Below are positions 1 through 7,181 of a stretch of 13,028 bases of DNA, one piece after another (the stretch's first letter is position 1; the number at the start of each line of letters is the position of its first letter). The stretch is taken from assembly GCA_002294665.1 (NCBI GenBank), contig DBFQ01000081.1, positions 1 through 13,028 of the forward strand. Direction: 5' to 3'. Under the pieces are notes generated by a model that worked only from the letters and a program-made list of their open reading frames with translations, did not search any database and was not told the DNA's origin. Source of the DNA: Candidatus Aminicenantes bacterium UBA876 (GTDB lineage: Bacteria; Acidobacteriota; Aminicenantia; UBA2199). The position numbers and the translations under genes are program-made.

Positions 1-489
1 GGTCAGGTCGAAGCGGTGGAAGAAGAGCCTGCGGCACCGGCCCCGCCTGCGGCCGCCCGGCTTCCGCTTCGCGACAAGCCGCAGGAGGCCCGGGAGGCAG
101 GGCGCGTACTGATCGATGCGGGAGCGGGCAATGTGGCGGTGAACCAACCGGTGGTTTTTTCCCTGCGTATGTCCGGGTTGCCCTCGCCGGTCGCGCGTGT
201 TTCCGTGACCGGTGAATTCCCTTCGGGAGGGGCCGAGATTGTGTCCATCAATACCGCCTTCCTGTCACCGGAGCAGGTGAAAACCCTGAAGAATTTCAGC
301 GGTGCGGGTTTTGACCTCGGTTATACCTTTTCTCCCCCGAGAGATGAGGGGGTGCTCGCGCAGATTCAGGTGAAATTTTCGCAGCCGGGCCGGCATTCCC
401 TGCAGATCGGGAATCTGCAAGCGTTTACCGATACGGGGGAAGAAGTGGAACTGGCGTCACCGGAAGCGGTGCAAATAGAGGTCAAGTAG
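1..489 (+). CDS. C-terminal part of a cohesin-like domain protein (5' end outside window)
   Basis: The frame is open from base 1 and ends at TAG 487-489, giving 162 residues. The GTG at 16 is in frame but has no ribosome binding site, so I treat it as internal and the gene as truncated by the window edge. The first ~35 residues are rich in Pro, Ala and Glu and look like a linker. The remaining ~120 residues alternate hydrophobic strands with glycine turns in the order expected of a cohesin/carbohydrate-binding-type beta-sandwich: a strand near VVFSLRM, later VLAQIQVKF, then a SLQIGNLQAF strand and a final VQIEVK strand. No membrane segment is visible. Known of the family: cohesin folds occur in cellulosome scaffolds, but also in exported and secretin-like proteins of non-cellulosomal bacteria. 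Which of these applies cannot be decided without the missing N-terminus. Domain call is moderate; function is unassigned. Confidence 0.6.
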   Translation, partial: GQVEAVEEEPAAPAPPAAARLPLRDKPQEAREAGRVLIDAGAGNVAVNQPVVFSLRMSGLPSPVARVSVTGEFPSGGAEIVSINTAFLSPEQVKTLKNFSGAGFDLGYTFSPPRDEGVLAQIQVKFSQPGRHSLQIGNLQAFTDTGEEVELASPEAVQIEVK

Positions 490-510
490 CGTTTTTTTCA
501 AAAATCGCGC

Positions 511-534
511 AGAAATCCCCGGTCGGGGATTTCT
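511..534 (-). terminator. Hairpin between convergent genes, probable HU terminator
   Basis: An 11-base arm at 511-521 is perfectly complementary to 524-534, with two bases between (effectively 10 bp and a 4-base loop). Read on the - strand, the stem is followed by GCGCG and then a run of five T, fitting a rho-independent terminator for the HU gene whose stop is at 565. On the + strand no T run follows, so it would serve the cohesin-like gene less well, though the convergent placement suggests shared use. Confidence 0.6.
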
Positions 535-564
535 GGGTCCTTGAAACGAATGAAAGTTACCGGG

Positions 565-837
565 TCAGTTGATCAGGTCTTTCAGGGCTTTCCCCGGTTT
601 GAAAACCGGCACATCCTTTGACTTTATCGTCAGTTTGGCTCCGGTTTTGGGGTTGACGCCGGTACGGGATTTGCGGTGGGAAACGCTGAAAGTGCCAAAG
701 CCCACAAGGGTGACTTTCCCTTTGTGCTTCAATTCGTCGGAAACGGTGTCGATAAAGGAATTGACCAACTTTTCCGTGTCCGTTACCTTCAGATTCGCCT
801 TTTCAGCGATCGCCTTAATCAACTCGGTTTTATTCAT
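565..837 (-). CDS. HU/IHF-family DNA-binding protein
   Basis: This encodes a 90-residue histone-like protein, the usual size for HU, which binds and bends DNA as a dimer in the nucleoid. N-terminal helices start MNKTELIKAIAEKA. The core GFGTF motif is at 46-50. The beta-arm motif RTGVNPKTG is at 58-66, with the intercalating-type proline at 63. The family-typical FKPGKALK is near residues 79-86. The ATG at 837-835 is chosen because it matches the family N-terminus and follows GGGAGGTC at good spacing; the upstream open frame has no homologous look. It ends with TGA at 565. It is monocistronic: a near-consensus promoter lies just upstream and a hairpin downstream. It is divergent from the ACT-repeat gene. 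I cannot tell HU-alpha from HU-beta or an IHF subunit by eye, so no gene symbol is given. Confidence 0.95.
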   Translation of the reverse strand: MNKTELIKAIAEKANLKVTDTEKLVNSFIDTVSDELKHKGKVTLVGFGTFSVSHRKSRTGVNPKTGAKLTIKSKDVPVFKPGKALKDLIN

Positions 838-856
838 GATGACCTCCCTAGGGCCC

Positions 857-885
857 ATAATAGGCAACCGAAAACTGAAAGTCAA
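857..885 (-). promoter_or_regulatory. Sigma-70-type promoter for the HU gene
   Basis: On the - strand a TTGACT -35 box (885-880) and a TATTAT -10 box (862-857) are separated by exactly 17 bp. Initiation would fall near 850, leaving a leader of about 13 bases that just includes the Shine-Dalgarno site. An 8-bp palindrome CCCTAGGG (846-853) sits over the predicted start site and could be an operator, but this is only suggestive. Confidence 0.7.
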
Positions 886-937
886 GTATAATAAGCATTT
901 CCAAGGATTTTTTTCATTTTTTCGAATTGTTTCCTTT

Positions 938-966
938 TTGACTTCATTTGCCCGCTTCTTTACAAT
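938..966 (+). promoter_or_regulatory. Sigma-70-type promoter abutting the ATG of the ACT-repeat gene
   Basis: TTGACT (938-943), a 17-bp spacer and TACAAT (961-966) match the consensus closely. Only six bases separate the -10 box from the ATG at 973, so transcription should begin at or beside the start codon. Immediately upstream (907-939) lie several T tracts that could act as an UP-like or curved element. It stands back to back with the HU promoter, about 50 bp apart. Confidence 0.65.
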
Positions 967-972
967 TGGGTT

Positions 973-2823
973 ATGCAAGGTGATTTGAATCCCGCGGAGA
1001 TCTCGCGCCTGAACCGGATCATGGAATCGAGGGGGGTGCGTATTTCTGAAGAGAAAATCGCCCGGCGCATGAACCTGATCGCCGAATCCCAGCACGTGTT
1101 TCCTCTGGAAAGACAGCGGGCCTTGCTTCTGCAATTGATCAGCAATTATGAAGAGTCGCGAAAAAAGGCGGTGATCCTGATTGAAGAGATCGGCGAGTCC
1201 CGGTTGCCCATTACTTTTGCGATTGGCGCCCTGGCCGAGGACTGGCCCGGTATGTCCAATTCCATCCTGGGGATCGTGCACCAGGCTGCGCGCAATGTCG
1301 ATTTCTTGAAAGGATTCACGGTGCATTACCAGTCCGCCACTGTCGGCCTGGTGATCCTTGCGTTCACGCTGAACCGCCGTGACGAGTATGAGCATTTTCT
1401 GGCGGAAAAAGAGAAACTGGTGCGGCGCATCCGTTCCGCGGCGGTCGGCAGCGCGGGGAAGTCACTGCTGCTGGATGATGAAGCCGTAAAATTCGGAATT
1501 TACAATGATATCGTGCGCCGCATCCGGCGTGTGTACCATGAGCCGGATGTGGACAAACTGGTCGGCGAGAAAGGCGAAGCCTTGTATTTTGTCTCTTCGA
1601 GAAGCCGGGAATACCTTGAGGAGAGGTCGATCCGTATGCTGGCGGAGTTGATTATCGATAACCACCGTTTCCAGGAAGCATTGCGCCGGGGCGAAGTGGA
1701 GCAGGTTATCCGTATTCGCAATTTTCAGACCCGATTCGAGCACCTCACGGGCATCACTTTCGTGTGCCGGGAGGAGTTGATCTCAGTTGAAGATTTCCTG
1801 CACACCCTCAATTTCATGGTTCCCGGTTATATCCTCAAGCATCACAAGAGTTTCGTCAACGAGCAAGGAGTTCTGGTGTACCGGCTGGAGATCGTTGACC
1901 GGTATGGCAATCCTTTGAAAAGCGCCCAGATCCAGCATCTGGAGGATTCGCTGATGAAGCTGGTGAATACGGCTTACGCGAAACCGTTTTCCCGCGTCAA
2001 GTCCATCGGTGGATTCGAGCATTATGCCCGCGCCATCATCCCGTTTCTGATGCTGGAATTGCGCCGTACCGGAATGAACCAGGTGTTCATGAGCGTGGAG
2101 ACCCAATCGGATTTTTCCATCACGATTAAACTGGTCGTGGTCGCTCATGATGAGGATCCGCAACGGCTGCATCGCCTGTTGACGGCCCTTGAGACCCTTG
2201 CCGGCGTGGAGGTCATTTCCAGCCTGCCGCCGAAGCGTTATACGGATCAAGTGGAAGTGGCGATCCTGAAAGTTCGCGTGGAATTCGCGGAGTTTTCCAA
2301 TGTCCGCGAAGTGTTTGACGTGTTGAAAGGGCGGATCAAAACCGTTTACGGGGAGTTCCGAGATTTTGACCAGGGTTTTCGCGAGATCGATCTGCGGGTT
2401 CTCGGGGATTTGTACGATACCTTGAAAGCGTTCAACCAGATGCTGGTACGCGACATTTTTTTCAGTTTTGATGAATTGTACCGCATCGAAGCGCCGTATG
2501 ATCTGCTGGTCGAAGCCGTGCGCCTGTGCGCCAGGTCGGTCGAGCAGGCCAATCGCCAGGGTGGGCAAAAGTTGATTTTCCGTTATCGCAATCTTCACCA
2601 CCTGAAGCGAACGGTATTGGTGGTCTCTTCAGAACACCAGCGGGACCTGCTTCCGCGTATGGTCAAACACCTCGAGGCGATCTCGTTTTCGTTCTCCCGC
2701 ATCGAGTGGAATCGGCGCTCTTTTCATATCCTGGTGCTGAAACATGAACCGGTTTTCCCCAAAAGCACGTGGTTACGGACGTTACGGGAGTTTCTGGAGA
2801 GGGAGTCGGAGGAAATGAGCTAA
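973..2823 (+). CDS. Large protein with repeated ACT-like domains, function unknown
   Basis: 616 residues, soluble, without signal peptide or membrane segment; I recognise no named family. At least three stretches follow the beta-alpha-beta-beta-alpha order of ACT domains. About 79-155 has a strand, then AEDWPGMSNSILG, which resembles the ligand-site motif D-x-PG-(L/M)-x-x-I of ACT domains, then helix, strands and helix. About 381-460 contains SITIKLVVVAHDEDPQRL followed by helix, two strands and helix. About 545-592 contains RTVLVVSSEHQRD, a helix and two strands. No kinase, nuclease, dehydrogenase or DNA-binding motif is visible. ACT domains usually bind amino acids and regulate enzymes; long ACT arrays form the N-terminal part of large NAD-dependent glutamate dehydrogenases, a possible distant relative. 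The start at 973 has no Shine-Dalgarno site, but the promoter position supports it; later ATGs (1021, 1069) also lack one. Its stop overlaps that of radA. Confidence 0.85.
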   Translation: MQGDLNPAEISRLNRIMESRGVRISEEKIARRMNLIAESQHVFPLERQRALLLQLISNYEESRKKAVILIEEIGESRLPITFAIGALAEDWPGMSNSILGIVHQAARNVDFLKGFTVHYQSATVGLVILAFTLNRRDEYEHFLAEKEKLVRRIRSAAVGSAGKSLLLDDEAVKFGIYNDIVRRIRRVYHEPDVDKLVGEKGEALYFVSSRSREYLEERSIRMLAELIIDNHRFQEALRRGEVEQVIRIRNFQTRFEHLTGITFVCREELISVEDFLHTLNFMVPGYILKHHKSFVNEQGVLVYRLEIVDRYGNPLKSAQIQHLEDSLMKLVNTAYAKPFSRVKSIGGFEHYARAIIPFLMLELRRTGMNQVFMSVETQSDFSITIKLVVVAHDEDPQRLHRLLTALETLAGVEVISSLPPKRYTDQVEVAILKVRVEFAEFSNVREVFDVLKGRIKTVYGEFRDFDQGFREIDLRVLGDLYDTLKAFNQMLVRDIFFSFDELYRIEAPYDLLVEAVRLCARSVEQANRQGGQKLIFRYRNLHHLKRTVLVVSSEHQRDLLPRMVKHLEAISFSFSRIEWNRRSFHILVLKHEPVFPKSTWLRTLREFLERESEEMS

Positions 2824-4190
2824 CCGCCGCGTCTGGCCGGCTGCAACAGGCGCTGCAGTTCGAAGATGTTCTCCACCCGGTGGATCGTCAGCCCCGCCTG
2901 CTTGGGAATCCCCGACTGCGCTTTGGGCAGAATAAAATGGGTCAATCCCTGTTGCATGGCTTCCCGCATTCGCGGCAGAATCCAGGCGGTGGGGCGGATT
3001 TCTCCGGTCAGCCCCACTTCGCCGATCATGGTCCGCGGCTGCGGAGAGGCGATGTTCTGCCGGCTGGACAACAAAGCGCCCAGGACCGGCAGATCGGCCG
3101 CCGGGTCACGCAAGGAGAAACCCCCGGTCACGTTGATAAACACGTCGTGCTGAAAGAAGGGGATTTTCAGTTTCTTTTCTATCACCGAGATCAGCATCGC
3201 GGTCCGGTATGCGTCGAACCCGACTGAGATCCGCCTCGGGTTGCCGGTAAAGGGGCTCTCTGAAACCAGGGACTGGATCTCAACCAGCAGTGCCCGTTGA
3301 CCGTTCAGGGTGGGGAAGATGACCACGCCGGGTTCCCGGTTGTCCCGCCCGTGAATAAACAGGGCGGATGGATCTTCAACGGATTCCAGGCCGCTTGCGC
3401 TCATGCGGAATACGCCCAGTTCATCAACCGGGCCGAAGCGGTTCTTGGCCGAACGCAGAATGCGCAGATCCGACTTGATCTCTCCCTGGAAATACAATAC
3501 GACGTCGACCATGTGTTCAAGGGTCTTGGGGCCGGCAATCTGCCCCTCTTTGTTGATGTGCCCGATAATGAAGACGGTCATGTCTACTGCTTTGGCGGTT
3601 TCAATCAATGCCGCTGTTACCTGGCGCATCATGGCGACAGATCCGGCGGCGCCGGCGCCGCCGTTGAGCGTCTGAATGGAATCCACAATCAGGATGCGCG
3701 GACTCAATTGCGCGACCGCGTCACGCAGGTCGTCGATATCTCCCATGGCCAGCAGGTGAACGCCGGCGGAAGCGATGCCGATGCGTTCCGCCCGCAGCTT
3801 GATCTGGGATTCCGATTCTTCACCTGAATAATAGAGCACCGGGCCCTCGCCGGTTCCGGCTTGACCGCAGATCTGCAGCAGCAGAGTGGATTTTCCCACA
3901 CCGGGTTCCCCGCCGATGAGGACAACTGAACCCGGGACGAATCCACCGCCGAGTACGCGATCCAGTTCCGGAATTCCAGTGGACCTGCGGTTGACCCGGG
4001 TCGAATCCACTTTTTCAAGGGGAACTGCGGCGATGCGGCCGCGCGCCGCCCTGGATGGGGCCGCTTCTTCCTGAGAGGGGACCTCGATCATTGACCCCCA
4101 GGCTTCGCAGCGGGGGCAGCGCCCATAGTATTTCGGGCTCTGGTAACCGCACTCCACACACTCGTACAGGGCATGCGCATTTCGTTTCAT
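2820..4190 (-). CDS. radA: DNA repair/recombination ATPase RadA (Sms)
   Basis: 456 residues, normal RadA length. RadA is a RecA-like hexameric ATPase that drives branch migration during recombinational repair. The N-terminal zinc finger has Cys 11, 14, 25 and 28 (CxxC...CxxC). Walker A GGEPGVGKST is at about 93-102 and Walker B ILIVDSIQ at about 165-172. The RadA-specific KNRFG motif is at 248-252. The C-terminal ~180 residues form the Lon-like domain, with ISVGFDAYRTAML and TGEIRPTAW. The ATG (4190-4188) is preceded by AAAGGAGGGG at good spacing. It is the last gene of the glycine operon, 44 bases after glyS, and its TAG (2822-2820) overlaps the TAA of the convergent ACT-repeat gene by four bases. 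Joining radA to glycyl-tRNA synthetase may be simple read-through; no functional link is evident. Confidence 0.97.
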   Translation of the reverse strand: MKRNAHALYECVECGYQSPKYYGRCPRCEAWGSMIEVPSQEEAAPSRAARGRIAAVPLEKVDSTRVNRRSTGIPELDRVLGGGFVPGSVVLIGGEPGVGKSTLLLQICGQAGTGEGPVLYYSGEESESQIKLRAERIGIASAGVHLLAMGDIDDLRDAVAQLSPRILIVDSIQTLNGGAGAAGSVAMMRQVTAALIETAKAVDMTVFIIGHINKEGQIAGPKTLEHMVDVVLYFQGEIKSDLRILRSAKNRFGPVDELGVFRMSASGLESVEDPSALFIHGRDNREPGVVIFPTLNGQRALLVEIQSLVSESPFTGNPRRISVGFDAYRTAMLISVIEKKLKIPFFQHDVFINVTGGFSLRDPAADLPVLGALLSSRQNIASPQPRTMIGEVGLTGEIRPTAWILPRMREAMQQGLTHFILPKAQSGIPKQAGLTIHRVENIFELQRLLQPARRGG

Positions 4191-4208
4191 CGGGCCCCTC
4201 CTTTCAGT

Positions 4209-4236
4209 GAACCGTCGGAGAGATCCTCAACGGCTC
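4209..4236 (-). other. Intergenic hairpin between glyS and radA
   Basis: A 7-bp outer stem (4209-4215 with 4230-4236, one G-T wobble) encloses a 3-bp inner stem (GAG 4218-4220 with CTC 4226-4228). It begins inside the glyS stop codon and ends a few bases before the radA Shine-Dalgarno site. No T run follows on the - strand, so it is not a classic terminator; an attenuating or mRNA-processing role is only a guess. Confidence 0.3.
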
Positions 4237-6307
4237 AACCAGCTTCCACGATGCGGGTGAAATCAGCCACCTGCATCAGGATTTCATCGATCTGGCGCAC
4301 CAGGGCGATGCGGTTGCGGCGCAATTCCTCTTCTTTGGCCATTACCAGCACATTGTCGAAGAAACTGTCGATTACCGGCTTCATCTGCAGGACTTCGGCG
4401 GCAACGGCGCGGAATTCACGGCGTTCGATATGTTGGCGGATGACGGGTTGGGTTTGTTTGAGAATGTCAAACAGCACCTTTTCTTCGGAGTCCTGGAAGC
4501 GGTCGGGGGTGACCTCGCCGACTTCTTCGTCACTGCGGGAGATATTTTTCAGGCGTTTGTGAAGGATGATCAACGGTTGAATCGCCGGCGTGTCCATCAT
4601 CTCCAGGATTTCAAGAGCCTTGAGATGAAGTCGATACACTTCCAGGTTCGCGGCGGTCAGGACTGCGTCGACCAGGTCGTGACGAATATTCAGGTTGTCA
4701 CGCATGATGTTGTCCAGGCGAACGCGAAAGAGTTCGCTGACTTTTTCCGCGAGGGATTGGATCGCAGGCTCATTTTCGGCGATCAACATGCAGGCGTTGC
4801 GGATCAGGTCCCTCAGGTCAAAATCCAGTCCCAGATCCAGAATCACTTTGATCACGGCATTGGCATCCCGCCGCATTCCATACGGATCACTGGAGCTGGA
4901 GGTGCGGATGCCCTTGGATAAAAACGCGCAGATGTTGTCGATTTTGTCGCAGATGGACAACAGTCCCCCTCCCAGGTGGGTGATAATGTCGGGCGTGAAG
5001 CCGCGGGGTTCGTAATGAGCGTAGACCGGACGCCAGACTGATTCGGGATTACCGGTCTCCCTCAGGTAAAGTCCGCCCATGATTCCCTGGAGAGAGGGGA
5101 ACTCCCTGACCATGCGGGTGACCAGGTCGTTCTTGCACCACTCGGCCGCTTTTTTGAGGTCCGCGGCCATATCGTCGTGACCGGTCAGGCTGCATATGTC
5201 TTTGACCAATGTCTGCAGCCGGTTTGATTTTTCCAGGAATGTTCCCAGGCCCTCGTGAAAACTCAGGGTGGACAGTTTTTCACGCAGGGCGGTAAAGTCT
5301 TCCGCGCGGTCGGTTTCCCAGAAAAAGGCGGCATCCTCGAATGTGGCCCGGATGACTTTTTCATTGCCTCCGGCCACATTCCGATGTTCGTCCGGCACAT
5401 TGGAAACCCCGATGAAATGATTCATCATGCGTCCGGAGCCGTCATGGATGGGATGGAGCTTTTTTTCGTTGCGCATGAACTCGGCGATGATTTCCTGGGG
5501 CAACGTCAGGTAACGCCGGTCGAATTCACCGCTGAAAACGACCGGGTACTCGTTGTTGAACACGTAGTAGTGCAACAGCTCCGGGTCCATCTCCACGGTG
5601 GTTTCCAGGTCGGCTGCCAGAGATATCGCATCCTGAAGAATGATCTTTTCCCGCTCCCGCTCTTCCGGAATCACGAAATTCTTGTGAAGTTTTTCAATGT
5701 AATCTCGATAGGAATGGATTTCAAGTTTGTCTTCCGCCAGCAGGGGGTGGGCGTCGATCTCATGGGAAGAACGTATACCGGCAAATTCCACGGCAATCAG
5801 TTCGCGGTCAAGAATGGCCAGGATATTGCGGATGGGGCGGATGAAAGGAACCCGGGAGTCATTCCAGACCATGGATTTGCGGAAGGTCAGCCCGGCCAGG
5901 ATGCGCGGAATGGCTTTTTCCAGTATGCGCTGGGTCTTCTGGCCCTTGAACAGGCGTTTAATCGCCATGTATGCGCCTTTCGGTGTTTCCACTTCCTCGA
6001 TGTCCGCCAGGGTTTTGCCGTTGGCTTCGAGGAATTTCAACAGCGGCACGGCCGGGTTTCCATCAGCGGTGTAGGCGATGCGCTTGGAGGGGCCGGTCAG
6101 GATTTCCTCGCGATCTTCCGCCCGTTCGGGCAAGCCCCTGGCATAAATCATGAATCGCCGATTCGTGGCCGCGGCCTCCATGGATTCCATGGGCAGATGC
6201 TCATTCTCAAACTCCATGCGGAATGCGGTTTCCAACTGGTCACGGATCAGCGGAGCCTCGGATACCGGAACTTCTTCGACGCCGATCTCAAACAGGAAGT
6301 CAGCCAT
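4235..6307 (-). CDS. glyS: Glycyl-tRNA synthetase beta subunit
   Basis: 690 residues, the usual size of the beta chain in the alpha2beta2 enzyme. It contributes tRNA binding, while the alpha chain carries the aminoacylation site. The N-terminus MADFLFEIGVEEVP is the family signature. Other landmarks are HDGSGRMMNHFIGVSN in the first half and a C-terminal DALR-like anticodon-binding region ending FFDNVLVMAKEEELRRNR. I choose the ATG at 6307-6305, eight bases after GGAGAG. A GTG two in-frame triplets further upstream (6316) directly abuts the purine run and would give three extra residues (MNK). With the ATG, the gene overlaps the glyQ stop by eight bases, suggesting translational coupling of the two subunits and balanced synthesis. 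Ends with TGA at 4235. Confidence 0.97.
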   Translation of the reverse strand: MADFLFEIGVEEVPVSEAPLIRDQLETAFRMEFENEHLPMESMEAAATNRRFMIYARGLPERAEDREEILTGPSKRIAYTADGNPAVPLLKFLEANGKTLADIEEVETPKGAYMAIKRLFKGQKTQRILEKAIPRILAGLTFRKSMVWNDSRVPFIRPIRNILAILDRELIAVEFAGIRSSHEIDAHPLLAEDKLEIHSYRDYIEKLHKNFVIPEEREREKIILQDAISLAADLETTVEMDPELLHYYVFNNEYPVVFSGEFDRRYLTLPQEIIAEFMRNEKKLHPIHDGSGRMMNHFIGVSNVPDEHRNVAGGNEKVIRATFEDAAFFWETDRAEDFTALREKLSTLSFHEGLGTFLEKSNRLQTLVKDICSLTGHDDMAADLKKAAEWCKNDLVTRMVREFPSLQGIMGGLYLRETGNPESVWRPVYAHYEPRGFTPDIITHLGGGLLSICDKIDNICAFLSKGIRTSSSSDPYGMRRDANAVIKVILDLGLDFDLRDLIRNACMLIAENEPAIQSLAEKVSELFRVRLDNIMRDNLNIRHDLVDAVLTAANLEVYRLHLKALEILEMMDTPAIQPLIILHKRLKNISRSDEEVGEVTPDRFQDSEEKVLFDILKQTQPVIRQHIERREFRAVAAEVLQMKPVIDSFFDNVLVMAKEEELRRNRIALVRQIDEILMQVADFTRIVEAG

Positions 6308-7178
6308 TTTGTTCACTCTCCGGGATTTGTGCCTGGGGCTGAACCTGTTTCAGGTACAAATCGGCGACAGATCCGGCCAGGTCCCGCATCGCCGCCATCA
6401 AAGATGTTCGTTCCGCTACGGATATGGCTTTTCGGGCATCCAGGATATTAAAGGTGTGGGAGCACTTGAGCAGGTAGTCATACGCGGGCAGATAGAGACC
6501 CTTTTCCAGTAAACGCGCGGCTTCTTCACGGTACATGCGGAAAGTATCCCGTAGCATGGCAATGTCCGCCGCTTCGAAATTGTATGCCGAGAACTGGCGT
6601 TCCTCTTCGTGGCGCAGGTCGCGATAGGATGTTTTATGCCCCCACTCCAGGTCATATATGCTGCTTTTGCGATCCAGGAAACTGGCCAGGCGCTCTACGC
6701 CATAGGTGATTTCGAGGGAATTGGGATGCAATTCCCGGCCGCCCGCCTGTTGGAAATAGGTAAACTGGCTGATTTCCAGCCCGTCACACATGACCTGCCA
6801 ACCCACTCCCCAGGCTCCCAAAGATGGTGACGCCCAGTTGTCCTCGTCAAACTTGATATCGTGGTTGCGGATATCCACTCCCAGGTGGTAGAGGCTGTTC
6901 AGGTATAGAGACTGTCCTTCAACCGGGATCGGCTTCAGAATGACCTGGAACTGGTTGTGCTTCTGGACGCGGTTGGGATTGTCGCCGTAGCGTCCGTCGT
7001 CGGGTCGCCGGGAGGGCTGCCAATAGGCGATTCTCCATGACTGTGGACCCAATACCCGGAAAAACGTGTCCGGGGTCATGGTTCCGGCACCCACTTCGAT
7101 GTCGTATCCGGAAGCAATAATGCAACCATTCAGAGACCAGAATTCCTGCAGTTTAAGTATAATGTCCTGAACACTCAT
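6300..7178 (-). CDS. glyQ: Glycyl-tRNA synthetase alpha subunit
   Basis: 292 residues, close to the ~300 of the family. This is the catalytic class II chain that activates glycine with ATP and charges tRNA-Gly together with GlyS. Highly conserved stretches include DIEVGAGTMTPDTFFR near residues 26-41, QPSRRPDDGRYGDNPNR in the first third, EDNWASPSLGAWGVGWQV, QFTYFQQAGG, and the C-terminal SHTFNILDARKAISVAER. The ATG (7178-7176) lies three bases after the gcvPB stop, with AGGA about nine bases upstream inside the end of gcvPB, so translation probably follows from gcvPB. The shorter C-terminus than in E. coli is ordinary variation. Confidence 0.98.
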   Translation of the reverse strand: MSVQDIILKLQEFWSLNGCIIASGYDIEVGAGTMTPDTFFRVLGPQSWRIAYWQPSRRPDDGRYGDNPNRVQKHNQFQVILKPIPVEGQSLYLNSLYHLGVDIRNHDIKFDEDNWASPSLGAWGVGWQVMCDGLEISQFTYFQQAGGRELHPNSLEITYGVERLASFLDRKSSIYDLEWGHKTSYRDLRHEEERQFSAYNFEAADIAMLRDTFRMYREEAARLLEKGLYLPAYDYLLKCSHTFNILDARKAISVAERTSLMAAMRDLAGSVADLYLKQVQPQAQIPESEQNG

Positions 7179-7181
7179 GCT

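Noticed and set aside
887..892. TATAAT on the + strand as a -10 box
   Set aside because: No acceptable -35 box stands 16-18 bp upstream; the match arises within the A/T-rich stretch beside the HU -35 box.
838..1395. Long N-terminal extension of the HU gene
   Set aside because: The frame stays open to 1395, but the extra residues overlap the start of the divergent gene, and the ATG at 837 has a good ribosome binding site and the family N-terminus.
2526..3227. Open frames on the + strand spanning the end of the ACT-repeat gene and the 3' part of radA
   Set aside because: Out-of-frame or antisense to better-supported genes, with compositions typical of shadow frames.
5255..6451. 398-residue open frame on the + strand opposite glyS and glyQ
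   Set aside because: It lies entirely antisense to two strongly conserved genes, lacks a Shine-Dalgarno site and has no recognisable domain; it is a by-product of GC-rich codon use.
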